Shown here in pieces: positions 35,252-43,905 of a stretch of DNA of 64,000 nucleotides; the first letter of the stretch is position 1; each line of letters begins with the position of its first letter. The DNA is from UBA5018 sp947463165 (lineage in GTDB: Bacteria > Cyanobacteriota > Cyanobacteriia > PCC-6307 > Cyanobiaceae), in contig CALRTY020000020.1 of NCBI GenBank assembly GCA_943371245.1, positions 9,375 through 73,374 of the forward strand, given 5' to 3'. The position numbers and the translations under genes were made by a program. The notes below the pieces were generated by a model, which saw only the letters and a program-made list of their open reading frames with translations, did no database searches and was not told where the DNA came from.

Positions 35252-36679
35252 ATGCGCAGCGCCTGGATCGAGAAACGCCTGGGCCACAGCAATGTTTCCC
35301 AGATGCATTATGCCCGTAAGGGTGTAATCACCGAGGAGATGGCCCACGTGGCCAAACGGGAAAACCTGCCCGAATCCCTGGTGATGGAAGAGGTGGCCCG
35401 GGGCCGCATGATCATCCCGGCCAATATCAATCACCCAAATCTAGAGCCGATGGCCATTGGCATCGCCTCTAGGTGCAAGGTGAATGCCAACCTTGGCGCC
35501 TCTCCTAATGCCAGTGACGTGAGTGAAGAACTCAAAAAGCTGGAGATGTCGGTAAAATATGGCGCCGACACGGTGATGGATCTATCCACCGGCGGCGTCA
35601 ATCTCGATGAGGTGCGCACGGCGATCATCAAGGCATCGCCGGTGCCAATCGGCACGGTGCCGGTGTATCAGGCGCTGGAGAGTGTCCACGGCAGCATCGA
35701 AAAACTCACGGAAGACGACTTTTTGCATATCATCGAGAAGCATTGCCAGCAGGGGGTCGACTATCAGACCATCCACGCTGGTCTGCTGATCGAGCACCTG
35801 CCCAAGGTGAAGGGCCGCATCACCGGCATCGTTAGCCGCGGCGGCGGCATCCTGGCCCAGTGGATGCTCTATCACCACCGTCAAAATCCCCTATTCAGCC
35901 GCTTTGACGATATCTGCGAGATCTTCAAGCGCTACGACTGCAGCTTCTCCCTCGGCGATTCGCTGCGGCCCGGCTGTCTGCACGACGCCTCCGACGAGGC
36001 CCAGCTGGCCGAACTGAAGACCCTCGGTGAGTTGACCCGCCGCGCCTGGAAGCACGACGTGCAGGTGATGGTGGAGGGTCCTGGCCATGTGCCGATGGAT
36101 CAAATTGAGTTCAATGTCAAGAAGCAGATGGAGGAATGCTCCGAGGCACCCTTCTATGTGCTCGGCCCCCTGGTTACAGATATCGCCCCCGGCTACGACC
36201 ACATCACCAGCGCCATTGGTGCCGCCATGGCCGGCTGGTATGGCACTGCCATGCTCTGCTACGTGACCCCGAAGGAACACCTCGGCCTGCCCAATCCAGA
36301 AGATGTGCGCAATGGCTTGATCGCCTACAAAATTGCCGCCCACGCCGCCGATATCGCCCGTCATCGCCCCGGTGCCCGCGATCGCGACGATGAACTCAGC
36401 CGCGCCCGCTACGCCTTCGACTGGAACAAGCAGTTCGATCTTTCCTTGGATCCCGAGCGGGCCCGGGAATACCATGATGAAACCCTGCCGGCAGATATCT
36501 ACAAGCAGGCGGAATTCTGCTCGATGTGCGGTCCCAAGCACTGCCCGATGCAGACAAAGATCACCGATGCCGACCTCCTGGCCCTGGAACAGGTGCTCCA
36601 ACAAGGCTCCGAGCCCGCTAATTCCGAGCCCATTACTGCCGAGCTAACAGCCGAGCAGCCAGCGCCAGTGGCTGGCTAG
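35252..36679 (+). CDS. thiC: phosphomethylpyrimidine synthase
   Basis: A 475-residue radical-SAM-type enzyme that converts AIR to HMP phosphate in thiamine synthesis. IIPANINHPNLEPMAIG and GADTVMDLSTGG are core blocks; the cluster-binding motif CSMCGPKHC lies near residue 430. Cyanobacterial ThiC lacks the long N-terminal extension of E. coli, which fits the start at 35252. The last 30 residues are a variable Glu/Pro/Ala tail. Controlled by the upstream TPP riboswitch. Confidence 0.97.
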   Translation: MRSAWIEKRLGHSNVSQMHYARKGVITEEMAHVAKRENLPESLVMEEVARGRMIIPANINHPNLEPMAIGIASRCKVNANLGASPNASDVSEELKKLEMSVKYGADTVMDLSTGGVNLDEVRTAIIKASPVPIGTVPVYQALESVHGSIEKLTEDDFLHIIEKHCQQGVDYQTIHAGLLIEHLPKVKGRITGIVSRGGGILAQWMLYHHRQNPLFSRFDDICEIFKRYDCSFSLGDSLRPGCLHDASDEAQLAELKTLGELTRRAWKHDVQVMVEGPGHVPMDQIEFNVKKQMEECSEAPFYVLGPLVTDIAPGYDHITSAIGAAMAGWYGTAMLCYVTPKEHLGLPNPEDVRNGLIAYKIAAHAADIARHRPGARDRDDELSRARYAFDWNKQFDLSLDPERAREYHDETLPADIYKQAEFCSMCGPKHCPMQTKITDADLLALEQVLQQGSEPANSEPITAELTAEQPAPVAG

Positions 36680-36689
36680 GTCAAAGCTG

Positions 36690-36715
36690 GCCCCGGTTGA
36701 ATATGCAGCCGGGGC
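36690..36715 (+). terminator. possible terminator after thiC
   Basis: GCCCCGG and CCGGGGC form a 7-base-pair stem with a 12-base loop just past the thiC stop. There is no U-tract, so it may be only a processing or bidirectional structure between convergent thiC and thyX. Confidence 0.4.
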
Positions 36716-36751
36716 TTAGTCATGTTTAGTGGCTTAGTTCCCTAGGCGGAT

Positions 36752-38245
36752 TTAGGGGGCTAGGCGGGCTTTATGCAGGCGGCTCTTTTCGTACCAGGCG
36801 GCGATTTCAGGGGCCCAGCTCTGCAGGTGGGGCCACATCAAATCGCAGAGATGGCGAATTTCGTCCTGGGCATCGAGCTTGGCCCGCAGGTCTAGGAAGT
36901 GCAGGAAGGCCCGCAGGCTGAAGCTCACCACAAAATGCTGGCGGTAGTCGAAGGGCAGGATGCCGCGGGCATGCTCTTCCGCAAAGCCCGCATCCATCAT
37001 GTCGGAGTAGCGTTTAGCGGCGGCAAGGCAAAGTTCCAGATCTTTTGCTCTTTCTTCTGGCGAGTAGAAATACTTTTTGCCCTGCCGATCGCTGTAGTTA
37101 CCCACCGGTCGCAGGTAAAAAACTTCCTCCAAATCCGTATGTCCATTGGCGGCGCGAACGATGCGCTCGCCCGTATAGCGCATTGAGTTGTGCACCACCA
37201 GCCCATTGGCTACGAAGTTGTGCCACGGCCCCTGCACCTCCAGGTCGTAGGTCATCTGCGTTCCCAGGAACTCCACGTTCACCACGGTGAGTGGATGGGC
37301 CATCAATCTCCGGCCTTGAGGGCGAGGCTTTTCAGGCCAATCTGTGACCGGTTTCCTTGGGCTGAACGTTTGGATCTGATGGCGACGGGCCCAGTCCCGG
37401 ATTGTGGTGATCGAGCAGCCAGCCCGGTCCGCCATCTCCCCTGGGGTAGCCCCGGCTTCCACCTGTTGGCGCAGCCAGCCCGTATCCCGATAGGCGCCGC
37501 TGCCCACAGCCACTTTTCCGTTCGCCAGTACTTGGGCGGTGCGGCGAAAGCTCTGCACACCGCCATCTCGCCCCACCCTGAGGGAGAGCGCCTCCCCCAT
37601 GGTCTGCCAACCCTGGGGCGTGAACAGGCGATGGTTTGCGGTGCAGTCGAGGCTGCGGCCATCCTCCATGGTGAGCCGATATACAGGTTGCAGCCCGCTG
37701 CAGATCACATCCGTGATCTGGCTCGTCTCGAAGACTTGCGTGGCTTCATTTAGTACCCGCAGCCTCATCTTTTGCAGCCGCTGGCGACAATCGCGCCGGT
37801 AGGTGCCCGGCGCTTCGCCATGGCGGCCTCGGATCTGCCGCTGCCGGGTCGCCCGCTCTCCGTGGGTCCAGAGGTCGTGCAGTGCATCGATCCTGATTTT
37901 CTTTAGGCCTCCTCCGGCATTAAGGAAGGTGATTTCAGTATTGGCAGCTAGACATTGCACATCAAAACTGACTCCCACCCGATGGGTGCGGGCCTGCTGC
38001 ATAACGGAATGGGGAAACCAACCCACATTGAGCACGATCTGGCCGTGTTCCAGAGGCCCGTAGTGGCCCCTCTCGCCGGCAAGTAGTCGCTTGACGCAGA
38101 TCTCGCCGGCGCGGCTTTCCTCGGGCCAGTTGGCGCGGTCGTCCACCACGTAGCCCTCGCTGTAGTCCTGGTGCATCGCCGCGTAGATGCACTGCTGGGG
38201 GTGGGGGGTGGCGGCGATCAGGTCAACCCGGAAGCGAGGGTCCAT
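36752..38245 (-). CDS. thyX: flavin-dependent thymidylate synthase containing an intein
   Basis: A 497-residue precursor. Removing residues 98-353 leaves a 241-residue ThyX, the normal size. The ThyX signature is split: RTHRVGVSFDVQ ends the first extein and SMRYTGER begins the second, so the insertion is in the active-site motif and the enzyme can work only after splicing. The C-extein has FDYRQHFVVSFSLRAFLHFL and LRAKLDAQDEIR, both expected. It methylates dUMP with folate and FAD/NADPH. No thyA is seen here. It converges with thiC. Confidence 0.95.
   Translation of the reverse strand: MDPRFRVDLIAATPHPQQCIYAAMHQDYSEGYVVDDRANWPEESRAGEICVKRLLAGERGHYGPLEHGQIVLNVGWFPHSVMQQARTHRVGVSFDVQCLAANTEITFLNAGGGLKKIRIDALHDLWTHGERATRQRQIRGRHGEAPGTYRRDCRQRLQKMRLRVLNEATQVFETSQITDVICSGLQPVYRLTMEDGRSLDCTANHRLFTPQGWQTMGEALSLRVGRDGGVQSFRRTAQVLANGKVAVGSGAYRDTGWLRQQVEAGATPGEMADRAGCSITTIRDWARRHQIQTFSPRKPVTDWPEKPRPQGRRLMAHPLTVVNVEFLGTQMTYDLEVQGPWHNFVANGLVVHNSMRYTGERIVRAANGHTDLEEVFYLRPVGNYSDRQGKKYFYSPEERAKDLELCLAAAKRYSDMMDAGFAEEHARGILPFDYRQHFVVSFSLRAFLHFLDLRAKLDAQDEIRHLCDLMWPHLQSWAPEIAAWYEKSRLHKARLAP
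37187..37954 (-). other. intein within thyX (256 residues)
   Basis: It starts at Cys98 (CLAANTEITF, block A) and ends with VVHN before Ser +1. Block B is present with the TxxH-type motif CTANHRLF after LTMEDGRSLD, block F is YDLEVQGPWHNFVANG. There is no LAGLIDADG or HNH homing-endonuclease motif. Instead the middle contains a helix-turn-helix-like segment (GATPGEMADRAGCSITTIRD, near residues 265-284) that resembles DNA-binding parts of homing proteins. The splicing residues look intact, so splicing should proceed, while homing activity appears lost. Confidence 0.93.
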
Positions 38246-38445
38246 CGGTTCCGGCCAGGGGCGGTAAACACTGATAGCTACATCTAGGCCAGCCAGTCAG
38301 CAGCTCGCCATTCAGTGGTTCGCCTGGCAGCAGCGCTGCTACATGGAAGCCCGCCAGGCAAGAGCTCTACTGGTTTCTGGTCATGCCTTGCCCGGAAGAG
38401 CATTCGCCAACTGGCGGCCCTTGGCTTGTCTGCTGATTGCAGCCG

Positions 38446-39033
38446 TCAACCATGGCTGCGGGGGCCAGCTCCGGTTCCAGGCCTGGGGGCGGTGATGTCA
38501 GCATCTCCCCCGCTCTGCTCGGCGATGGCCGGGGTTAGGGGACTCAGCTCGCCCACCCCCGCCAGCTTGGGTAGCGGTGAGCCGGCCAGCAGGGCATCGC
38601 TGATGGCGGCCAGCTCGGTGGCGCTGCGGGCACCGATCGCCCGACCCACCTGCTGGCCGCTGGCACTGAACAGATCCAACTGGGGGATGCCATTCACCTG
38701 GAAGCGCTCGATCTCCGCCTGCCAGCGGGGGTTGTCCACGTTCAGCAGCACCACGTTCAGTTGGCCCTGGCGGCGCTCAGCCAGGGTGTCCATCGCCGGT
38801 GCCATCGCTTGGCAGGCCTGGCACCAATCGGCGTAGAACTCCACGATGGTGGGGCGGCCATTGGCCAGGGCGACCGGCAGGTCCAGCGACTGGCGGGCCA
38901 GCTTTTCCAGCGGCGCCTGGGGATGCAGGCCCCCCCGCAGCCACAGCAGCGTCACCGCCAGCAGCGTCGCCAGCACCAGCAGGATCCAGCGTTCGCGGCC
39001 GCTGGGGCTAGGGGACTCCGGCTGGGGGGCCAT
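38446..39033 (-). CDS. txlA: membrane-anchored thioredoxin-like protein
   Basis: A 195-residue protein with one N-terminal membrane helix (WILLVLATLLAVTLLWL) and a thioredoxin domain carrying FYADWCQACQAMAP, whose CxxC is the active site. The TxlA/HCF164 group acts on the lumenal side of thylakoid membranes and helps cytochrome b6f assembly. The Gly/Pro-rich tail is variable. ATG 39033 is used; an in-frame upstream start at 39066 is less likely. The 200 bases between it and thyX hold no supported gene. Confidence 0.85.
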   Translation of the reverse strand: MAPQPESPSPSGRERWILLVLATLLAVTLLWLRGGLHPQAPLEKLARQSLDLPVALANGRPTIVEFYADWCQACQAMAPAMDTLAERRQGQLNVVLLNVDNPRWQAEIERFQVNGIPQLDLFSASGQQVGRAIGARSATELAAISDALLAGSPLPKLAGVGELSPLTPAIAEQSGGDADITAPRPGTGAGPRSHG

Positions 39034-39125
39034 GGCGGGTTGGCGGCGAGGTGGGCACTCTGGCAACCCTTGCTAGCGTCTGCGATCGGCGCCATGGGCG
39101 CCAGACGGGGCAGCCGGGGGGACCC

Positions 39126-39539
39126 ATGAAGCGTCGGCTCACTCTGCATTTCCCCCGCGAGGCGGTCCACGAGCCGATCACCTATCGGCTGGCGGTGGAT
39201 TTCGACATCGCCGCCAAGATCCTGCGGGCCCAGATCGCTCCCAACCAGAGCGGCACGATGGTGGTGGAGCTATCGGGCGACATCGATGAGCTGCAGGCCG
39301 CCGAGGAATGGCTGGAATCTCGGGGGCTGCAGCTCAACCGCGCCCCTGGCCAAATTCACATCGATCCCCGTGCCTGCGTCGATTGCGGCATCTGTTCCAG
39401 TGTTTGCCCCAGCGGCGCCCTACGGTTTGACCTACCCCTGGGGCTGCTGCAGTTCGACGCACAGCGCTGCCTGGTATGCGAGCAGTGCATCCCCAGCTGT
39501 CCCCTGGACGCCATTTCTCTGGAGCTGGAGGCGGCATGA
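39126..39539 (+). CDS. NIL-domain protein with two [4Fe-4S] clusters
   Basis: A 137-residue protein. Residues 1-70 form a NIL domain (ligand-binding region of methionine ABC transporters), followed by a bacterial ferredoxin with CVDCGICSSVCPSGAL and CLVCEQCIPSCPLDAI, eight cysteines arranged for two clusters. Proteins of this kind are broadly conserved in cyanobacteria and suggested to act in sulfur/methionine or homocysteine metabolism. The stop overlaps the next start (ATGA), so translation is coupled. Confidence 0.9.
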   Translation: MKRRLTLHFPREAVHEPITYRLAVDFDIAAKILRAQIAPNQSGTMVVELSGDIDELQAAEEWLESRGLQLNRAPGQIHIDPRACVDCGICSSVCPSGALRFDLPLGLLQFDAQRCLVCEQCIPSCPLDAISLELEAA

Positions 39540-40003
39540 GGCGCCTGATTCGTCTGCTCAGCCTGCCGCTGCGGGCGCCCTTCCTGCTGGTGCTGGTGGC
39601 GGTATCCCTCTATGAGGGGCTGCACTGGAGCACCCCGGAGCTGCTCCCCAGCCGCCCCCTGGCCAACCTGCCCTCGCTGCTCTGGTCGCTCGACTGTCTG
39701 CACGCCCTGCTGGTGGTGATGGTGTGCACCATGCCCGACATCCTGCTGCGCCGAATCTCGATCGTGATGGCCACCAGCAGGGTGATGAGCTTGGTGATCA
39801 CCCTGCTGCTCGTCACCCTGGGGGGCCTCTATCTGCTGCACCTCAAGGTGCTCTCCAACGTGCTGATTCTGGCCAGTGCCGTTTTGTTGGCGCGGTTGGA
39901 TCTGGCTCGCATCCGTATCAGTCCACCACCGTTAAAGCAGCTGGTGGCTTTCTCCGCCCTGGTGCTGATCAGCGCCAGCGTCGGTCGCTGGCTGGCTGCT
40001 TAA
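39536..40003 (+). CDS. conserved membrane protein
   Basis: A 155-residue protein with four hydrophobic segments (FLLVLVAVSLYEGL, LHALLVVMVCTMPDIL, SLVITLLLVTLGGLYLL, LVAFSALVLISASVG). The ATG overlaps the TGA of the NIL-ferredoxin gene by 4 bases, and the pair is probably functionally linked, for example a membrane partner of the ferredoxin. No family name was recognised. Confidence 0.7.
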   Translation: MRRLIRLLSLPLRAPFLLVLVAVSLYEGLHWSTPELLPSRPLANLPSLLWSLDCLHALLVVMVCTMPDILLRRISIVMATSRVMSLVITLLLVTLGGLYLLHLKVLSNVLILASAVLLARLDLARIRISPPPLKQLVAFSALVLISASVGRWLAA

Positions 40004-40056
40004 GCCGTATCAGCCGGGCTTTTCAGCAGTGGGGAATCAGCAGTGGGGAAAAGGCC

Positions 40057-42084
40057 TCAGCAGTGGGGCTGTCGCGCCAACTGCAGGCTCCAGAGGTTGC
40101 CCAGCACCTTTTTCACGTAGAGCCGCGTTTCTGGATAGGGGATCGCTTCCACCCACAGTTCCGGCCAGCGCTGGGGGTTGGGCTGCCGCCAGCCGGCCAC
40201 CGCCCCGGGGCCGGCGTTGTAACTGGCCACCGCCAGCAGCGGGTTGCCCCGCCACTGGCGCAGCAGTTGGCTCAGGTAGCTGGCCCCCAGGCTGGCGTTG
40301 CGCTCTGGATCCTCCAGCTCATGGTGTGCCAGGGGCCGGCCGGCCAGTTCCGCTGCGGTTTCGGGCATCAGCTGCAGCAGTCCAACGGCCCCAGCCGGGG
40401 AGTGCACGGCGGCACTGAAGCGCGATTCCTGCCGGGCCACCGCCGCCAGCAGCGAGGGGGCCAGGCCCGCCCCCCGGCCGGCCCGTTCCAGGCTGGCGGC
40501 CATTGGCACCGCGGCCAGGCTGGCCTGCAGGGCGGCCGTGAGCTGGCAGTCTCCCGGTGGCAGGCGCAGTTCCGCCTGCTCCAATTGCCCCAGACCGATC
40601 CAGTGGTCGCCCACGCCGCGGCGCAGCCGCCCCTCCACGATCAATTGCCGCGGCGTTTCTGGGGCCTTGCCGCCGCTCTGGAGCCGCCATTGCTCCCAGG
40701 CCTCCAGCGGTTGATCCAGCCGCCAGAGGCGATCCACGGCCAGCTGGTCGCTGTGCTGGCCGCTGTTCAGGGGGCGCCACTGGGGTCGGGGCAGGGGGCG
40801 ATCCGCCGCCGGCGTCAGCGCCAGCTCCCCTTTGCCCAGGCGCAGGGCCGCTCGCCAGCCGTAATAGCCCCAGGGGTGTTGGCTCAGCACCGCTTGCCAG
40901 CTGCGGCGGGCGGCCTGCTGCTGGCCCAGTTGCCCCTGGCTGAAGCCAAGCCAGAACAGCTGCCTGGCCGCCAGGGCGCCGGGCAGGGACCGGCTGAGCT
41001 CGGGGGCCAGCAGGGTTTCGGCATCCCGCCAACGCTGGGCCAGCAGCGCCGCTCGGGCCAGTTCCCACTGCAGTTGCCAGGCCGCCGGCTCCGCCGGCCA
41101 ACGCCGCAACACCCCCAGGGCCGCGGCCCTTTGGCCGGCCAGCCCTGGTTCCAGGGCCAGGCGAGCCTGCACCGCGCCACCGGCCCGCAGCGAGGCCGGC
41201 AGTTGCCGCACCAGTTGGAGATTGACGGGCCCGCGCCCTTCGCACAAAAGTCTTGCCGCCTCGCGGCCCAAGGGGGTGGTCGGTTGGCGCTGGGCCAGCT
41301 GGAGCAGCAGGATCTCCCCCCGCTGGGTTTCGCTCGAGTCGCCCTTGACCAGGGCCTGGGCGATGGCCAGTTGGCCGGCGGGTGAGGCCGCCCGGCCCCG
41401 CAGGCAGCGCTGGGCGGCCTCGACATCCCCCAGTTGGGCCAGGCCGCTAGCCAGTTGATCGCGCTCCGCCGCTGTTGGTATCGGGCCCCGCCGCTCGCAG
41501 TTGCGCTGCAGCAGGCTGCGGGCGCCTGGCCAGCGCACCCCCCAGCGGGCCAGGTGCACCGCATCGCCGGCCTCCACCGCCGCCGCCAGGGCGGCCGGAT
41601 GGGCGGCAAATCGGCGGAGCAGTTGTTGGCGCAGGGCCGGCTGCTGGCTGCCGAGGGCATAGAGGCCATCGGCGGCGGCGGGCTGGTTGGCAAAGCGCCG
41701 CAGCAGCTGTTGCCAGAGCCGCTCGGCGCTGTCCACCTGGCCGAGGCTGGCGGCGGCCAGGGCATCGCGCTTGAGCACCACCGCCGCCAGGGGATCGAAT
41801 CCCCAGCCCTGGCCCGCCAGTAGCGCCCGTTGCCGGCGGGGATCCTCGCCGGCCCTACCCAGCAGCAGCAGGGCCGCCTGGCGGCGCAGGGATGGATCGG
41901 GAGCCAGGTGCAGCAGCAGTTCCAGCTGGGGGCTGGCCAGCAGCGGATCCGGCTGGGGTAGTTGCCGCAGCAGATATCGGCCCCCTAGCAGCGCCAGGCC
42001 GGTGCCCAGGCAGGTTCCAGCCAGGATCAATGGCAAGCGGATCACGGCTACTGGCGGCCCGCCGCCCCTGGCACAGGGCAGCAT
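40057..42084 (-). CDS. soluble-lytic-transglycosylase (SLT70-type) protein
   Basis: A 675-residue envelope enzyme. After one N-terminal membrane anchor (LPLILAGTCLGTGLALLGG) comes a long superhelical, TPR-like region, then the SLT catalytic domain near residue 550: ARQESRFSAAVHSPAGAVGL, with catalytic Glu in QES, LLQLMPETA, and SYNAGPGAV. It cleaves peptidoglycan with anhydro-muramyl formation. The length and the Leu/Gln-rich helical region match the cyanobacterial SLT proteins. It faces the small membrane gene at 42147 in divergent orientation. Confidence 0.92.
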   Translation of the reverse strand: MLPCARGGGPPVAVIRLPLILAGTCLGTGLALLGGRYLLRQLPQPDPLLASPQLELLLHLAPDPSLRRQAALLLLGRAGEDPRRQRALLAGQGWGFDPLAAVVLKRDALAAASLGQVDSAERLWQQLLRRFANQPAAADGLYALGSQQPALRQQLLRRFAAHPAALAAAVEAGDAVHLARWGVRWPGARSLLQRNCERRGPIPTAAERDQLASGLAQLGDVEAAQRCLRGRAASPAGQLAIAQALVKGDSSETQRGEILLLQLAQRQPTTPLGREAARLLCEGRGPVNLQLVRQLPASLRAGGAVQARLALEPGLAGQRAAALGVLRRWPAEPAAWQLQWELARAALLAQRWRDAETLLAPELSRSLPGALAARQLFWLGFSQGQLGQQQAARRSWQAVLSQHPWGYYGWRAALRLGKGELALTPAADRPLPRPQWRPLNSGQHSDQLAVDRLWRLDQPLEAWEQWRLQSGGKAPETPRQLIVEGRLRRGVGDHWIGLGQLEQAELRLPPGDCQLTAALQASLAAVPMAASLERAGRGAGLAPSLLAAVARQESRFSAAVHSPAGAVGLLQLMPETAAELAGRPLAHHELEDPERNASLGASYLSQLLRQWRGNPLLAVASYNAGPGAVAGWRQPNPQRWPELWVEAIPYPETRLYVKKVLGNLWSLQLARQPHC

Positions 42085-42146
42085 TCTGGAGAGATTCTGA
42101 GCGGGCTCCAGTTCTCATCGACCTGACCTAACCTCCTCCTCCCCAG

Positions 42147-42389
42147 ATGTCGCCTCTGCCCCCCTGGCTGCTGTCCAAATTGCCCCAACTGCCCCCCTGG
42201 CTGAGCAGTTTGCCGGGCTGGCAGCAGCGCCGACGCGCCCTGGCGGTGCTGGCCCTGGGCGCCATGGTGATGCTGTTGCGGCCCTATGGCCCGGTGGTGT
42301 TGCTGCCCGGTTGGCTGGTGGGAGCGCTGCTGTTGTGGGGGGTGTGGGAGCTGCTCTGCTGGGCCTGGTGGCCGCGCCGCTGGCGATGA
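42147..42389 (+). CDS. small membrane protein
   Basis: An 80-residue protein with a polar, Pro/Leu-rich start, then one or two hydrophobic helices (ALAVLALGAMVMLLRPYG, VLLPGWLVGALLLWGV), ending WWPRRWR. No family was recognised. It lies 56 bases before the glmM start and may share its promoter. Confidence 0.6.
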   Translation: MSPLPPWLLSKLPQLPPWLSSLPGWQQRRRALAVLALGAMVMLLRPYGPVVLLPGWLVGALLLWGVWELLCWAWWPRRWR

Positions 42390-42445
42390 GGGGCAAGTTT
42401 GAGGCACGTCGATAACCTGAGCGTCTTCATCAGGCATTGCGGCGC

Positions 42446-43840
42446 ATGGCGGACTGGGCCCGCTTCCCGATCGGCCAACCGCTGGCGCCTGGCCAGGCCC
42501 ACTTCGGCACCGATGGCATCCGCGGCCGGGTGGGGGAGCTGATCACGCCCCTGCTGGCCCTGCAATTGGGTTACTGGAGCGGCCAGGTTTTTGGCGCTGG
42601 CGGGCCGGTGGTGATCGGCCGCGATTCCCGTGCCAGCGGCCCGATGTTGGTGGCGGCCCTGGCGGCCGGTCTCACCGCCGCTGGCCGCGAGGTTTTCGAC
42701 CTGGGTCTCTGCCCCACCCCGGCGGTGCCGGGTGCCATCCGGCGGCTCGGGGCCAGTGGCGGCCTGATGGTCTCGGCCAGCCACAACCCTCCCGGCGACA
42801 ACGGCATCAAGGCTTTTGGGGCCTGCGGCGCCAAGCTGGCCAAGGCCCAGCAAGCGGCGATCGAGGCCGGTCTGCAGGGCAGTGGCGCCCAGGTGCCGCA
42901 ACAGCTTGCCGGCGATGGCCGCTGGTACGAGCGCGCCGATTTGCTGGCCGACTATCGCCAGTCGCTGCTGGACAGTGTCCAGGGGGCCCGCCTCGATGGC
43001 GTCAAATTGGTGCTCGACCTCTGCTGGGGTTCAGCCACCAGCTGTGGCGAGGAGCTGTTCCGCCAGTTGGGGGCCGAGCTCACCGTGTTGCACGGCAGCC
43101 CCGACGGCAGCCGCATCAACCAGGCCTGTGGCAGCACCCACCTGGAACCGCTGCGGGCTGCGGTGTTGGAGCGGGGTGCCGCCATGGGCTTTGCCTTTGA
43201 TGGCGACGCCGACCGCATGCTGGCGGTGGACGGCAAGGGGCGGGTGGTGGACGGAGATCAGGTGCTCTACCTCTGGGGCCAGGAGCTGATGGCCCGGGAT
43301 CGCCTGCCCCAGAACCGCATCGTGGCCACGGTGATGAGCAACCTGGGCTTTGAACGGGCCTGGCAGCGGCGCGGTGGCCTATTGGAGCGCACCGCCGTGG
43401 GCGATCAGTACGTCTATGCCGCCATGGAGGAGCACGGCGCCGCCCTGGGAGGGGAGCAGTCTGGCCACATCCTGGCGGCGGACTACGGCATGAGTGGCGA
43501 CGGGCTGCTCACCGCCCTGCAGGTGGCCACCCTGGTGGCGCGCCAGGGGGGCTCCTTGGCCGATTGGATGGATGAAAGTTTTTCGGCCTATCCCCAGAAG
43601 TTGGTGAATGTCACCGTGGCCGATAAGTTGCGCCGCACCAGCTGGGCCCGGTGCCAGCCCCTGCAAGAGGCCGTGCTGGCGGCCGAGGCGGCGATGGCCG
43701 GCAGCGGCCGGGTGCTGGTGCGGGCCAGCGGCACCGAACCGCTGTTGCGGGTGATGGTGGAGGCAGCCCACCAGGCGGACGTGGACCACTGGTGCGCCCA
43801 CCTAGCAACCCTGGCGGATCAACACCTAAACGCGGCCTGA
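42446..43840 (+). CDS. glmM: phosphoglucosamine mutase
   Basis: A 464-residue alpha-D-phosphohexomutase. The active-site serine loop is VSASHNPPGDNGIK, the metal-binding loop DGDADRML, and the sugar-binding GGEQSGH. The C-terminal phosphate loop RASGTEPLLRVMVE is present. It makes glucosamine-1-phosphate for peptidoglycan and lipid A synthesis. ATG 42446 gives the usual N-terminus (FGTDGIRG 25 residues in); TTG 42437 is also in frame. Confidence 0.96.
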   Translation: MADWARFPIGQPLAPGQAHFGTDGIRGRVGELITPLLALQLGYWSGQVFGAGGPVVIGRDSRASGPMLVAALAAGLTAAGREVFDLGLCPTPAVPGAIRRLGASGGLMVSASHNPPGDNGIKAFGACGAKLAKAQQAAIEAGLQGSGAQVPQQLAGDGRWYERADLLADYRQSLLDSVQGARLDGVKLVLDLCWGSATSCGEELFRQLGAELTVLHGSPDGSRINQACGSTHLEPLRAAVLERGAAMGFAFDGDADRMLAVDGKGRVVDGDQVLYLWGQELMARDRLPQNRIVATVMSNLGFERAWQRRGGLLERTAVGDQYVYAAMEEHGAALGGEQSGHILAADYGMSGDGLLTALQVATLVARQGGSLADWMDESFSAYPQKLVNVTVADKLRRTSWARCQPLQEAVLAAEAAMAGSGRVLVRASGTEPLLRVMVEAAHQADVDHWCAHLATLADQHLNAA

Positions 43841-43905
43841 TCAACTCGGCCTAATCAAGGCCATCACGATTCCCATGGGGCTGAATCCATATTTATGGGG
43901 TTTGT

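Noticed and set aside
39724..41385. 553-codon open frame on the plus strand
   Set aside because: It lies opposite the lytic transglycosylase gene, has Gln/Pro/Gly-rich shadow composition, and the minus-strand frame has clear catalytic motifs.
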